Source of the DNA: Liquorilactobacillus mali KCTC 3596 = DSM 20444
Lineage (GTDB): Bacteria; Bacillota; Bacilli; Lactobacillales; Lactobacillaceae
Assembly: GCF_000260415.1 (NCBI RefSeq)
Contig: NZ_BACP01000036.1
Location: forward strand, 1 to 64,000
Direction: 5' to 3'
Length of the DNA stretch: 64,000 bases
In this document: in pieces, positions 31,574-41,761 of the stretch
Layout of the letters: each line of letters starts with the position of its first letter
How positions within the stretch are numbered: position 1 is the first letter of the stretch
Notes under the pieces: generated by a model
What the model was told of the DNA's origin: nothing
Databases searched by the model: none
What the model saw: the letters and a program-made list of their open reading frames with translations, nothing else
Program-made: the position numbers and the translations under genes

Positions 31574-32977
31574 TTGGCTTACAAAACTATTAACCCATAT
31601 ACAAATGAATTAATCAAAGAATTTCCAAATGCAACTGATACTCAAATTGAAGAGGCACTTACAACAACCCATAGTCTTTATCGTACATGGAAAAAAGAAA
31701 ATGTCGCTGACCGTGCGCAAAAATTACATGATGTTGCACAAACATTTCGCGATAATTCAGAAGAACTCGCAAAAGTATTAGTTACAGAAATGGGTAAATT
31801 AATTAATGAAGCACGTGGTGAAGTTGAGTTATGTGCCATGATTGCTGACTATTTTGCTGATAATAGTGCAGCTATGTTATCACCTGTTCCATTAAAGACA
31901 ACTGCTGGTAACGCACACATTGAGAAAGAATCAGTTGGGGTTCTAATGATGGTTGAACCATGGAATTTCCCATACTATCAGATTATGCGTGTCTATGCAC
32001 CTAATTATATGGTTGGTAATCCCATGATTTTGAAACACTCTTCAAACACACCTTGGGCTGGAGCCATTTTCCAAGAAATGATCGAAAAAGCTGGTGCTCC
32101 AAAGGGCAGTTTGATTAACCTCTTTTTAACACATGATCAGGTTGATAAAGTTATTGCTGACAGCCGCATTCAAGGTGTTGCCTTAACAGGTTCTGAACGT
32201 GGTGGTAGTTCAGTTGCGCAAACGGCTGGTAAATACTTGAAGAAGTCTTCAATGGAACTTGGTGGCAACGATGCATTTATAGTTCTCGAAGATGCCAATA
32301 TTGATGAAGTTATCTCAGTTGCAAATCGTGCACGTACTTACAATGCGGGACAGGTATGTACATCATCAAAGCGCTTCATCGTTGCCGACAAACTGTATGA
32401 TGAATTTTTAGAGCGCTTAGCTGATAATTACAAACAATTTGTACCTGGAGATCCAATGGATGAGAAAACGACTCTTGCTCCTTTATCATCTGCTAAAGCA
32501 AAGCAAACACTGCAAAAACAATTGGATGATGCTCTTGCTGCTGGTGCAAAATTATACTTCGGCAATACACCAATTGATCTCCCAGGACAATTTTTCCAAC
32601 CTTCGATTATCACAGATATTACTCCTGATAATCCCGCATACTACGAAGAAATGTTCGGCCCAGTTGCACAAGTTTATCGTGCTTCTAGCGAGCAAGAAGC
32701 AATTGATATTGCTAATGACTCGCACTATGGCTTAGGTGGGATTGTATTCGCTGGTGACAGTAAACATGGTGAGGAAGTCGCACAACAAATTGATACAGGG
32801 ATGGTTTTCGTTAATACTTTCTTGTACACATTACCTGAAATTCCGTTTGGCGGAGTCAAACGTTCTGGATATGGTCGTGAAATGAGTAGTTTAGGATTAA
32901 ACGCATTTGTGAATGATAAATTAATCGTTTCGGTTGAAAAACCTGATTTAGATAACTTAGGTGGAGCTTTATTCTAA
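31574..32977 (+). CDS. gabD: NAD(P)-dependent succinate-semialdehyde dehydrogenase
   Basis: 467-aa aldehyde dehydrogenase. Catalytic Glu in MELGGNDAFIVLEDA and Cys in NAGQVCTSSKRF are present, with the C-terminal EIPFGGVKRSGYGREMSSLG. It matches the lactobacillar succinate-semialdehyde dehydrogenase group (starting MAYKTINPYTNE). The start is TTG, 8 nt after GGAGG. Monocistronic. Another small aldehyde may be the real substrate. Confidence 0.85.
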   Translation: MAYKTINPYTNELIKEFPNATDTQIEEALTTTHSLYRTWKKENVADRAQKLHDVAQTFRDNSEELAKVLVTEMGKLINEARGEVELCAMIADYFADNSAAMLSPVPLKTTAGNAHIEKESVGVLMMVEPWNFPYYQIMRVYAPNYMVGNPMILKHSSNTPWAGAIFQEMIEKAGAPKGSLINLFLTHDQVDKVIADSRIQGVALTGSERGGSSVAQTAGKYLKKSSMELGGNDAFIVLEDANIDEVISVANRARTYNAGQVCTSSKRFIVADKLYDEFLERLADNYKQFVPGDPMDEKTTLAPLSSAKAKQTLQKQLDDALAAGAKLYFGNTPIDLPGQFFQPSIITDITPDNPAYYEEMFGPVAQVYRASSEQEAIDIANDSHYGLGGIVFAGDSKHGEEVAQQIDTGMVFVNTFLYTLPEIPFGGVKRSGYGREMSSLGLNAFVNDKLIVSVEKPDLDNLGGALF

Positions 32978-33013
32978 AAATAGTTATTAATACACTTTAA
33001 AATTACCTATATA

Positions 33014-33056
33014 AACGAGGCTGGATCAAGAATTAACTTTTGATTCAGCCTCGTTA
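33014..33056. terminator. dispersed-type hairpin terminator
   Basis: ACGAGGCTG-ATCAA / TTGAT-CAGCCTCGT with core AATTAACTTTTGAT, between convergent genes. Related to the hairpins at 6186 and 49019. Confidence 0.75.
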
Positions 33057-33140
33057 TCGTTTTTCATACAGACCTGCTCCACAAATTAGAATTTTTTCTA
33101 ATATTTATCTCTAGATAATCTATCAGCATTCGATCATGGT

Positions 33141-35249
33141 CTACGCTTTGACATACCCATAAGCGATGTATTTACCATCAACTTGTTTCAAGTAAACACC
33201 TTGTATTTCTGGATCAAAGCCCGGAAACTTAGTCATTGCGCCTAACAACGTCTGGAAATAGTCAATATCATCTTGTTCCCACTTTTCTCCAGGTACAACA
33301 ACAAATACGCCTGGTGGATAAGGTAAAGCACCTTCAAGCGCTATTTTGTTTTTAAGTTGTGACAACTCAACTAGCTTTCCTTTATTACGTATGAATTCTA
33401 AGTCTGCTTCACTAGGAAGTTCTTCATACGATTGAAAAGAATGTTTAGCAAATAATTTCTTTTGTAATATAAAAGTTTGATGGCTCCTGTAATAATCATG
33501 CATCTCTTTGCACAATTGTTTCAGAGTGTAGCCATTATATCTCCCATGGCCTTTTTCAACTATTCTTGGCAACACATCAACTAATGGTGCATTTTCCTCA
33601 TACTTTTTCTCAAAATCAAGAAGTTTTTCCAACAATCGCTCTAATTCATTCTCTCTGTCCCCTGGCGTCAGCAAAAAGAGTAATGAATTCAAATCTGCCT
33701 TAGCTGACATCACACGTTGTTCTGTCAAGAATGCATTGACAACCATCGCAGGTATCCCTGTCCGCTCGTAAACACCATGTTCAACATCCACTCCAGGTGT
33801 TTTAATTATCAACTTGAATGGATCTTGCATGACCTGTCCATCTTTTACCTGAGTAAAACCATGCCATAGGTCATCAGAGTTAAGCATCCAAGCATTTTTA
33901 TCAATGGCAAGTCGCTCTGTTGCAACATCGCTCCAATTTACAGTATCAATCTTTTTAGGGACAAATGGAGCAAACAGTTTTGAACTATCCAATAGTCGTT
34001 TACGCCATTTAATCCCCCGTATCAAGGTTTTACTCCATTCTTTTACAGCAAAGTTTCTTTCTGCCATATAAGCATTAACAGCAAGGGATGCATAGACAGG
34101 ATACGAGTAGCTCGTAGTTACATACTTTAAATACGTATGGTTGAAATGTTTGTGATCTATATACCGCTCTTGCCCTTTTATATGACTGTCTTTCTTCAAT
34201 ATTTGCGATGATTGGGCGACCCCAGCCTGTTGCTTATGAACTGATTGTGTCACTAAAATACCGGGATCTTCGCGACCAAGATTGCATGTAAATGCGGAGA
34301 GAGACTCCATTAATGGAACAAATTGCTCATATCCACCCCATGCGCAATCAAATAAAATATAATCACATAAGGGTCCTATCTTTTTTATAATTTTATGAGC
34401 ATCATATATAATTCCGTCATAAGTTTCTAACTGTATAACCGCCATCCTGAACGGACGTCTCTTCTTTGCTTTAGCAGGAACAACTTTGCTAATCTCTTCT
34501 CTTATTTTTTCCTCATCGAGATATTCCTCATCCAGTGGACCAATCGCCCCTAGACCATTACGATCTGTTGGAATATATACAGGAACTGCCCCAGTCATAA
34601 TCAGTGCACTATTGTAAAGTGACTTATGGTTGTTCCTGTCAAATAAGACTAGATCACCGGCAGTAAGAGCAGCCAATGAACAAATTGTATTTGCAGTTGT
34701 CGTTCCATTTGTAACAAAGTAAACCTTATCAGCATTATATGCTTTTGCAGCTTGTTTTTGAGCATCAAGTGGTGTTCCCGCATGGGTCAATGTATCGCCC
34801 AATTCCGTTACAGTATCGCTTACATCAGCCTGAAAAAAATTATCACCCATAAACTTTTTGAAGATCATTCCTGCAGGATGCAGTGAGTAGAATTTACCAC
34901 CATGGTGGCCTGGTGTAGTAAAACTAACTGGTTTTTCCTTAGCATAACTCACTAAATCTTCGATGAACTTTGGAGTACTTTTTCTCTCATACTCTTCTGC
35001 AATTTCTTCAATCTTCTCAATTTGCTTTTTATTTTCTATATCCACGTCATACACGTCAAAAATTGGTATTTTTAATCCGCTTTGAATCAGATTTTGTCTT
35101 ATATCTTCAGGAATAGTCTCATCTTTTAACTTCACAATCTCTGCGATTTCAGCCATCTTTGTCTCAGAGTTCAATGAAATTAGATTCCTAATATTGTCTC
35201 CCAAAAAAAACATTGTTTTTTGCGTTACAGCAATCTTCAAAAAGCCCAT
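33141..35249 (-). CDS. odc: ornithine decarboxylase, inducible prokaryotic type
   Basis: 702-aa PLP enzyme of the Orn/Lys/Arg decarboxylase fold type I family. An N-terminal wing domain (1-110), the PLP domain with FTTPGHHGGKFY, TNGTTTAN and the PLP-binding Lys in VTQSVHKQQAGVAQSS, then the C-terminal domain with VDVLPRIVEKG. Length is right for the Lactobacillus ornithine decarboxylase that forms putrescine and consumes protons. The usual antiporter PotE is not adjacent, so lysine or another substrate cannot be excluded. Confidence 0.85.
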   Translation of the reverse strand: MGFLKIAVTQKTMFFLGDNIRNLISLNSETKMAEIAEIVKLKDETIPEDIRQNLIQSGLKIPIFDVYDVDIENKKQIEKIEEIAEEYERKSTPKFIEDLVSYAKEKPVSFTTPGHHGGKFYSLHPAGMIFKKFMGDNFFQADVSDTVTELGDTLTHAGTPLDAQKQAAKAYNADKVYFVTNGTTTANTICSLAALTAGDLVLFDRNNHKSLYNSALIMTGAVPVYIPTDRNGLGAIGPLDEEYLDEEKIREEISKVVPAKAKKRRPFRMAVIQLETYDGIIYDAHKIIKKIGPLCDYILFDCAWGGYEQFVPLMESLSAFTCNLGREDPGILVTQSVHKQQAGVAQSSQILKKDSHIKGQERYIDHKHFNHTYLKYVTTSYSYPVYASLAVNAYMAERNFAVKEWSKTLIRGIKWRKRLLDSSKLFAPFVPKKIDTVNWSDVATERLAIDKNAWMLNSDDLWHGFTQVKDGQVMQDPFKLIIKTPGVDVEHGVYERTGIPAMVVNAFLTEQRVMSAKADLNSLLFLLTPGDRENELERLLEKLLDFEKKYEENAPLVDVLPRIVEKGHGRYNGYTLKQLCKEMHDYYRSHQTFILQKKLFAKHSFQSYEELPSEADLEFIRNKGKLVELSQLKNKIALEGALPYPPGVFVVVPGEKWEQDDIDYFQTLLGAMTKFPGFDPEIQGVYLKQVDGKYIAYGYVKA

Positions 35250-35437
35250 TTTTTCTTCTCTTTCTTATTTTAATTTACTTTAATTCAACTACATAACTGC
35301 AAAGGAAACAAGTTCAAGTTAATATAATTTTTCCAAAAACCTTAAGTTTTATGCTTTAGAATTTATTCTTTTGCTAACTAGGCGAAAATAAGATTATAAT
35401 AAACTTACCTTTTAACAATTCATTGGAGATGACATGC

Positions 35438-36661
35438 ATGCTTGCAAAACTAGAAAAATGGCAACGTAATCTGATTGTCTTATGGATTGGCTGTTTTATT
35501 GCAGGCATTGGTTTTAGTGAGATTGCACCCTTTCTTTCCCTTTATGTCGCTGAACTTGGCAACTTTAGCAAAGGACAGCTAACTATTTATAGTGGCTTGA
35601 CTTACGCAATTACCTTCCTCGTTGTTGCTGTAGTCTCACCTATCTGGGGCCATTTAGCAGATCGGCGTGGTCGTAAAATCATGTTACTTCGATCTTCCCT
35701 CGGAATGGCAATCATAATCGCTGCCTGTGGTTTCGTCCACAATATCTGGTCTTTATTGATTTTACGTTTTCTTCAAGGACTGTGTGCAGGCTATATTCCT
35801 AATGCATCTGCACTAATTGCAACCGAGTCTCCGAAAGAAAAAAGCGGCTCTGTTTTGGGTATCCTAACTACAAGTTATGTCTCTGGTAATCTGATTGGAC
35901 CTGTCTTAGGAGGATTCCTCGCCCAAGTATTTTCAATCAGAATTACCTTTGTGCTTACTGGAATACTTTTATTAATTGTTTTCTTTTTAAGTTTGTTTTT
36001 TGTGCATGAGACTTTTACCCCAGCTCCTGAGTCTAAGAAAAAAATAAAACATATTTCACCACTTTCACAACTAAAGAATCCTAAGATAATTATTGTGCTT
36101 CTTTTTTCAACGATGATTATCCAAATGGGAAATAACTCAATCACACCAATCATCAGTCTATATGTCAAAGAGCTCATGCATAATGTTGGTCCAATTACAA
36201 TTATAGCTGGGATAATTGCAGCTTTGCCGGGACTATCAACACTGATTGCTGCACCAAAACTTGGTGAGTTAGGTGATCGCAAAGGAAACCGCAAAATTCT
36301 TGTATTCGGTTTCTTATTTGCCATTATTATGTACTTTCCCCAAGGATTAGTGACAAGTGTTTGGATGCTTGGTGTTTTACGCTTCATGATTGGTATCTCA
36401 GATGGCGCACTTTTTCCAACAATTCAGACCATCCTATCAAAAGAATCACCTTCAAAGTTGACTGGGACTGTATTCAGTTGGAACCAGTCCTTTCAAGCCC
36501 TGGGCAGTATGTTTGGTTCTCTCATTGGAGGAATTATTCCAAACTTTTTTGACTATAATGGTGTGTTCATCTTTACTGCCTTATCCCTATTAATAAACTT
36601 TCTTGTTGTTATTATTTTTTTACCTGAGCTTAGGCCCTCTTATAACAAGAATAAAAAATAA
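35438..36661 (+). CDS. MFS multidrug efflux transporter
   Basis: 407 aa, 12 transmembrane segments. WGHLADRRGRKIMLLRSSLGMAI is the DHA1 loop motif A, and VLGILTTSYVSGNLIGPVLGGFLA is motif C of drug antiporters. ATG at 35438 was chosen because GGAG is 9 nt upstream. Divergent from the decarboxylase gene and followed by a bidirectional terminator. Substrate unknown. Confidence 0.85.
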   Translation: MLAKLEKWQRNLIVLWIGCFIAGIGFSEIAPFLSLYVAELGNFSKGQLTIYSGLTYAITFLVVAVVSPIWGHLADRRGRKIMLLRSSLGMAIIIAACGFVHNIWSLLILRFLQGLCAGYIPNASALIATESPKEKSGSVLGILTTSYVSGNLIGPVLGGFLAQVFSIRITFVLTGILLLIVFFLSLFFVHETFTPAPESKKKIKHISPLSQLKNPKIIIVLLFSTMIIQMGNNSITPIISLYVKELMHNVGPITIIAGIIAALPGLSTLIAAPKLGELGDRKGNRKILVFGFLFAIIMYFPQGLVTSVWMLGVLRFMIGISDGALFPTIQTILSKESPSKLTGTVFSWNQSFQALGSMFGSLIGGIIPNFFDYNGVFIFTALSLLINFLVVIIFLPELRPSYNKNKK

Positions 36662-36703
36662 CAAAAAAGCAGTGCGGCAATATTACCGAACTGCTTTTTT
36701 GTT
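36661..36703. terminator. bidirectional terminator
   Basis: ACAAAAAAGCAGT ... ACTGCTTTTTTGT, between the MFS gene and the last lar gene. Confidence 0.88.
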
Positions 36704-37424
36704 AATTAAAAATACCTTGATATAAAGTTGTAGCTACAATTGCGCCTACAATTGGTGCTATTACAGGTACCCAACTATAAGAGAATTGTGAACTTCCTTT
36801 GAATCTAAATGGCCATATAGCATGTAACAGCCTTGGGCCCAAATCTCTGGCAGGATTTAGTGCGGGACCTGTTGGACCACCAAAGGAAACAACAAGACAC
36901 ATTACTAAGAAACCTAATCCTATGAAATCTGCACGAGAATCAACCTTATCGGCTGTAATGCATAATGCACCAAAAACTAACATAAATGTACCGATGAATT
37001 CATTGATAAACCCGTTAAGTTTACTGTTTGCAGCATCAATTGTCGAAAAAGTCCCCAGGATTGATTCTGGATTTTCAGTCTCATCGTAGTATGGACTATA
37101 AGCCAGAATAATCAACAATTGCCCAAAAATTGCTCCTAACATTTGTGCAACAATATATGGCACAACTTCATGCCAAGGAAAACTCCCTACAACTGCCAAC
37201 CCGATTGTCATTGCTGGATTAATTTGTGCCCCTGAAACGGTGGCAAACATTAGTGCTGGAATCATAACACCAATCCCATAACCAAAGCCAATTAGGACCC
37301 AACCGCCATGAAAGCCCTTTGTCCCTTTTAGTTCAACGTTAGCTACCGAACCGTTACCTAAAGCAACCATGATAGCTGTTCCCAAAAATTCTGCTATACA
37401 GCGTATAAATAAAGAATAATGCAT
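36702..37424 (-). CDS. larD: lactic acid/glycerol channel of the lar operon (LarD)
   Basis: 240-aa aquaglyceroporin, six membrane helices with both NPA motifs: SGAQINPAMTIGL and GPALNPARDLGPR. The Asp after the second NPA is the GlpF-type residue. It is the last gene of the lar operon, the place of the lactic acid channel LarD of L. plantarum, so lactic acid is the likely cargo. Six nt separate it from larE. Confidence 0.9.
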   Translation of the reverse strand: MHYSLFIRCIAEFLGTAIMVALGNGSVANVELKGTKGFHGGWVLIGFGYGIGVMIPALMFATVSGAQINPAMTIGLAVVGSFPWHEVVPYIVAQMLGAIFGQLLIILAYSPYYDETENPESILGTFSTIDAANSKLNGFINEFIGTFMLVFGALCITADKVDSRADFIGLGFLVMCLVVSFGGPTGPALNPARDLGPRLLHAIWPFRFKGSSQFSYSWVPVIAPIVGAIVATTLYQGIFN

Positions 37425-37430
37425 CGAATT

Positions 37431-38267
37431 CTACCCCACTAAAATATTTAATTTTTCTTCTTCTGAAAGTTCTTGGTTCATACGTCCACTGACAAATCCT
37501 TGCAAATCGACCGTAATATACTTGTAGCCGATTTTATTAAGCTTTTCAGTTATGGCTGTCTTCTTAGCAACTAAGTTCACAATTTCTTTTTCAGGTACTT
37601 CAATTCTTGCCATATCCTCGTGAACTCTAACTCTAACAGTCATAAATCCTTGTTCTCTCAAATATTTTTCGGCAGCTAAGACACGACGTAATTTTTCACT
37701 CGTTAATTCAGTATTGTATGGAAAACGTGATGAAACAGAACATGAAGGAATTTTGTTCCAATTCTTTAATCCCAGTTTTTGTGAAAGTTGACGAACTTCA
37801 TCTTTATATATATCAGCTTGTTGCAAAACAGAAACAGCTCCTGCTTCATCTCTTGCACGAAGTCCTGGACGAAAATCAGCTGCATCATCCATAATCATTC
37901 CATCCAATACTACATCTGTATCAAATCTTTCAGCGATTTCCATTAATTTGGCATAAAAGATTTTTTTCATGTAATACCATGAATTTGGTTTATTGTTTTT
38001 TACATGCTCATCTGCCAAATAGTCTAATTGTACGCCCTTTACTTGTGCGCCCAATTCTCCTGCCAACTTAATTGCCTTTTCATATTCATCATCTGAAAAA
38101 AGCTCAGAATTTGCTACCACTGCTAAGACGTTCTCTTTCCCAAGTGCATTGATTGCTTCTTTCAATACAAGTGTTGAATCGATTCCGCCTGAAAATCCAA
38201 TCACAACTCGTTTGTAACTTGCCAAAATCGATTGTAATTTCTTTTCTTTTTCTATTAATGTACTCAT
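37431..38267 (-). CDS. larE: LarE sulfur transferase for the nickel-pincer cofactor
   Basis: 278-aa PP-loop ATP pyrophosphatase that adenylylates the cofactor precursor and donates sulfur from its own cysteine. The PP-loop VIGFSGGIDSTL is at about residue 22. Cys176, in IPSCSVSSRFPY, falls at the same position as the sacrificial cysteine known in L. plantarum LarE, so it is the single-use type. Confidence 0.95.
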   Translation of the reverse strand: MSTLIEKEKKLQSILASYKRVVIGFSGGIDSTLVLKEAINALGKENVLAVVANSELFSDDEYEKAIKLAGELGAQVKGVQLDYLADEHVKNNKPNSWYYMKKIFYAKLMEIAERFDTDVVLDGMIMDDAADFRPGLRARDEAGAVSVLQQADIYKDEVRQLSQKLGLKNWNKIPSCSVSSRFPYNTELTSEKLRRVLAAEKYLREQGFMTVRVRVHEDMARIEVPEKEIVNLVAKKTAITEKLNKIGYKYITVDLQGFVSGRMNQELSEEEKLNILVG

Positions 38268-38289
38268 TTTAAAAAACTCCTTTTATGAT

Positions 38290-39519
38290 TTAATTATTTT
38301 GTACAAACTCCATAATTCGATTTCTTAACTCTCTTACTGCCACTTTATTTTTTCTTGCCAAATCTACTAGTTCATCATGCTCCAACGAGATTTTTGAAAA
38401 ACCGTCATAGGATAAGTATTTAACGTGGATATCACCGAATCTTGTCTTTACAGACTTGACACTGCGCTGCATTATTTTTCTATTCATCAGTTGTTGTCTA
38501 ACACCGATTGATGGCGTCTTTTCAAATAATATTTTCACCAACTCTTCACTCTTTGTTGGTGCTGCCAGCAGACACAGCTTGTACGCCGGACGTCCCTTCT
38601 TCATAATAATTGGTTCCGTCCATACATCTTTGGCTCCCTTTTCAAGAAGTATCTGCGTTGCGTCAGATAACTCTTCTCCTGTAACGTCATCTAGATTGGT
38701 TTCTATCAACATTATTTGATCTTGCTCTTGCACAACTCTTTGATTACTCAACAAGGAATTACAAAGGCACCCTCTTAGCGCGTTCAAACTGCCTGTTTCT
38801 CGTGTTCCAAAACCATATCCCACTTGTTCAACTACCAAGTTATCTGGAATTCCACCAAATGTATCCGTTACAAATTTTATAATTCCAAATCCTGTCGGGG
38901 TTACTAACTCCGTGAGCACATCTTCTCTTTGTCTAAAAGGTACTTCGCTATTTATTCTCATCTGCATCACTGCGGGAACAGGTACAGGCATTATCCCATG
39001 TGCTACCTTGATTGTTCCAGTTCCATCCACGAGTGTTCCGCAAATAACCTTGTCTATCTTCAACAGCTCTAAGCCAATAAAGAATCCTACAACATCAACA
39101 ATTGAATCTATTGCTCCAACTTCATGGAAATGAATCTCATCAATTTTCTTACCATGTACCTGTGCTTCAGCCTTAGCAATTTCTTCAAAAACGGCACAAG
39201 CTGCTTTTTTTATACTTTCACTCAATGAAGAATCATTAATAATACTCTCAATAGTAGCTAAGTTTCTTCCATGATGATGAACTTTTTCAGCACCTTCATC
39301 GGTGTGATGTCCTTTAAATTCTGCGCTCAATGTGACTTCAAACAGATGTCCCTTGATTGCTGATTTAGCAGTTTTTGTCAGAGTTAATTCATATCCGGTT
39401 ACCTCTAATTTTGCCAATTCTCTCTTAAAATCTTCGAAATTCAGACCCAGATCAAACAGCGTACCCAGCAACATATTTCCACTTACTCCTGAAAAGGGAT
39501 CAAGATATAAACTTTTCAT
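38290..39519 (-). CDS. larC: LarC nickel insertase, single uninterrupted frame
   Basis: 409-aa cyclometallase that inserts Ni into the pincer cofactor in a CTP-dependent reaction. Starts MKSLYLDPFSGVSGNMLLG; a His-rich metal segment (HHTDEGAEKVHHHG, IDEIHFHEVGAIDS) follows. In L. plantarum the protein is split as larC1/larC2 joined by programmed frameshifting; here the whole protein is one frame. It overlaps the larB stop by 4 nt. Confidence 0.95.
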   Translation of the reverse strand: MKSLYLDPFSGVSGNMLLGTLFDLGLNFEDFKRELAKLEVTGYELTLTKTAKSAIKGHLFEVTLSAEFKGHHTDEGAEKVHHHGRNLATIESIINDSSLSESIKKAACAVFEEIAKAEAQVHGKKIDEIHFHEVGAIDSIVDVVGFFIGLELLKIDKVICGTLVDGTGTIKVAHGIMPVPVPAVMQMRINSEVPFRQREDVLTELVTPTGFGIIKFVTDTFGGIPDNLVVEQVGYGFGTRETGSLNALRGCLCNSLLSNQRVVQEQDQIMLIETNLDDVTGEELSDATQILLEKGAKDVWTEPIIMKKGRPAYKLCLLAAPTKSEELVKILFEKTPSIGVRQQLMNRKIMQRSVKSVKTRFGDIHVKYLSYDGFSKISLEHDELVDLARKNKVAVRELRNRIMEFVQNN

Positions 39520-40277
39520 TTTGCCGCCTCCGCTAAATGATTTATTTTACTTGCAGAATAACCAGCACCAAAACCGTTATCAATATTCACCACTGTAATG
39601 CCAGTTGCACAGCTGTTTAACATTGTTAGTAATGCTGCCATTCCATTGAATGCCGTCCCATAGCCAACGCTGGTTGGAACTGCAATCACTGGAGAACTCA
39701 CTAATCCGCCTACAACAGAAGCTAACGCTCCTTCCATTCCAGCAATCACGATAACTACCTGTGCAGCTCTGATTTCATCTATTCGTGCAAACAGTCTATG
39801 AATTCCAGCAACCCCGACATCATAAATTCTTACAACGCTATTGCCAAAAGCCTCCGCAGTGACTGCAGCTTCTTCAGCAATCTTCAAATCAGAAGTCCCG
39901 GCTGTAACAATGGCAATCTTCCCGATTGTCTTAGCTACCGGATTCTTTTCCCACAATAACATTTCAGAAACCTCATCGTAGTGCAGTTGTGGTAAGCTTT
40001 TCCTAACTTCTTTTGCTTTTTGGGAATCGACTCTTGTCACAAGAATGTTATTTTGTTTCTCTAACATTGCTTCAACAATTCCAATTATCTGCTCAGCCGT
40101 TTTACCCTCGCCATAAATGATTTCCGGAACACCGGTTCTTTTATTTCTTTCCGTATCAATCTTAGCGAATCCCAAATCGGTAAACCCAGAGTTATTAATA
40201 ATCTCAGTCGCATCTTCCACACTTATTTGTTTTTCAGAAACAAGCCGAAATATTTGTCTTACCTTTTCCGCTTCCAT
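39516..40277 (-). CDS. larB: LarB nicotinate adenine dinucleotide carboxylase/hydrolase
   Basis: 253 aa. It carboxylates NaAD and hydrolyses it to make the pyridinium dicarboxylate precursor. The PurE-like C-terminal half has VTAGTSDLKIAEEA, YDVGVAGIHRL and GMEGALASVVGGLV, with the substrate-linked Cys in MLNSCATG. It starts one nucleotide after the larA stop. Confidence 0.95.
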   Translation of the reverse strand: MEAEKVRQIFRLVSEKQISVEDATEIINNSGFTDLGFAKIDTERNKRTGVPEIIYGEGKTAEQIIGIVEAMLEKQNNILVTRVDSQKAKEVRKSLPQLHYDEVSEMLLWEKNPVAKTIGKIAIVTAGTSDLKIAEEAAVTAEAFGNSVVRIYDVGVAGIHRLFARIDEIRAAQVVIVIAGMEGALASVVGGLVSSPVIAVPTSVGYGTAFNGMAALLTMLNSCATGITVVNIDNGFGAGYSASKINHLAEAAK

Positions 40278-40278
40278 A

Positions 40279-41562
40279 CTATTTCTTACCTTTTACAATT
40301 ACTCCAAGTCCATCAGGAATAACAACAACTTTTGCTTTTTCGCCTTCGCGTTCATAAGCTTTTTTCATTGCTTCATCCAGTGAAGTTGCAAGTTCCATAT
40401 GCATATTGGTAATTAATTCTGGATCAACAAGATCTGATACAAAAATAACATGATGATTTACTAAAATACGTGCTAGGATCTGTGATGTCCATTGATCTGG
40501 AACTGTCTCAAGTCGCGGTGTATTAATAGCTTTATCAAGAAATTCCTTAGGATCAGCAACATCAGCGATATTGTGATAGAAGCCTTCACCACCGTGTCCA
40601 TCTCTGCAGCCTGCAACCATAATAATTGTTCCACCAATCTTATTAGTTGCTTCGGCTGCGGTCATACCTTTGACAGCCTGATATATATTTTGGTCTAAAG
40701 GATAACCACCATTTGTCGAAATAGTAATGTCAGATTCAATTGCGTCAACCTCTGATAATGATTCCACAAACTCTGTTCCTTTTTTGTGAGCCTTCTCCAA
40801 GTCACCTGCAAATGAGCCAATAATCTTTTTATCTTCATCAAGCACAACATTTAAGATAAATGCTAATTTTACTGTCTTAGCAGCATAAACCATGTCTTCA
40901 TGAATTAGATTATGATTCAAGTTCCCAGTTCTTGAATGTTTATCGTTGATAAATTCACCTGAATGATTTGCCATAATTGTTTTATATGATGAAATACCAG
41001 GTAAAACAGCTTTTCTTCCACCAGAAAAACCGGCAAAAAAGTGTGACTCAATAAAACCTTCTGAAATTAACAAATCCGCTTCTGTTGCGACTTTATTAAC
41101 GATGAGATCACCACCTGAAGGCAACTTGCCAACCTTAACCATGTCTTCATCGCGCTCAGAATAATGCATCACAATTTCTTCATTATCAACAATTTCCTTG
41201 CCATATTTGTTGATTAATTCCTCCGTTGTTGAAGGTCTATGGAATCCAGTTGCGACTAGGATTCTAACCCTTGCATCTGGAGCGGCTGAACGAATTCTAC
41301 GCAATAGAATTGGTGTAATTATTTTTGAAGGAACTGGACGTGTATGGTCAGAAGAAATAATTACAATATTCTTTTTACCTTTTGCCAATTCTTCTAATTT
41401 TGGAGAAGCTGTTGGATTATCCAGCGATCGTTCCACCAACTCTTTTTCTGAATATTTTGCATGATATGTGGCTGCCTCGGAAACTAAAGATCCCGCAAAA
41501 TTTTGTTCATCTATTTTTGCAGTAACCGTTCCACGATCATAAGGAAGCTTTATCTCAACCAT
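40279..41562 (-). CDS. larA: nickel-dependent lactate racemase LarA
   Basis: 427 aa, first gene of larABCED. It interconverts D- and L-lactate. Residues of the L. plantarum enzyme are found at identical positions: His108 (ATGFHRPST), His174 (IESHFFAGFSGGRK), Lys184 (the pincer-cofactor attachment) and His200 (MANHSGEF). Active enzyme is therefore expected. It is divergent from the larR regulator. Confidence 0.97.
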   Translation of the reverse strand: MVEIKLPYDRGTVTAKIDEQNFAGSLVSEAATYHAKYSEKELVERSLDNPTASPKLEELAKGKKNIVIISSDHTRPVPSKIITPILLRRIRSAAPDARVRILVATGFHRPSTTEELINKYGKEIVDNEEIVMHYSERDEDMVKVGKLPSGGDLIVNKVATEADLLISEGFIESHFFAGFSGGRKAVLPGISSYKTIMANHSGEFINDKHSRTGNLNHNLIHEDMVYAAKTVKLAFILNVVLDEDKKIIGSFAGDLEKAHKKGTEFVESLSEVDAIESDITISTNGGYPLDQNIYQAVKGMTAAEATNKIGGTIIMVAGCRDGHGGEGFYHNIADVADPKEFLDKAINTPRLETVPDQWTSQILARILVNHHVIFVSDLVDPELITNMHMELATSLDEAMKKAYEREGEKAKVVVIPDGLGVIVKGKK

Positions 41563-41640
41563 CTAAACTTCATCTTCTTTCTTTTTTGTTCATAAATAAT
41601 AGTAACTGCTATGTTTATATCTTTTCTTGTCAATAAGTAT

Positions 41641-41678
41641 TGTTTGAAAACATTATTTAAGTGTATGTTCTTTAAACA
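41641..41678. promoter_or_regulatory. candidate LarR operators
   Basis: Two palindromes in the larA-larR intergenic region: TGTTTGAAAACA at 41641-41652 and TGTTCTTTAAACA at 41666-41678, starting 25 bp apart. Spacing and the TGTT/AACA ends suit two Crp/Fnr dimers. Binding is inferred. Confidence 0.5.
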
Positions 41679-41761
41679 TTACCAATTGATAAGATGATAT
41701 GATAAAATTAGGAGTATTATTTAAATCAACTAATAAGTTTTACATAATGAGAGGATAAACA

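Noticed and set aside
38290-39519. Programmed frameshift in larC
   Set aside because: The gene is one open frame with full-length LarC features, so no frameshift is needed.
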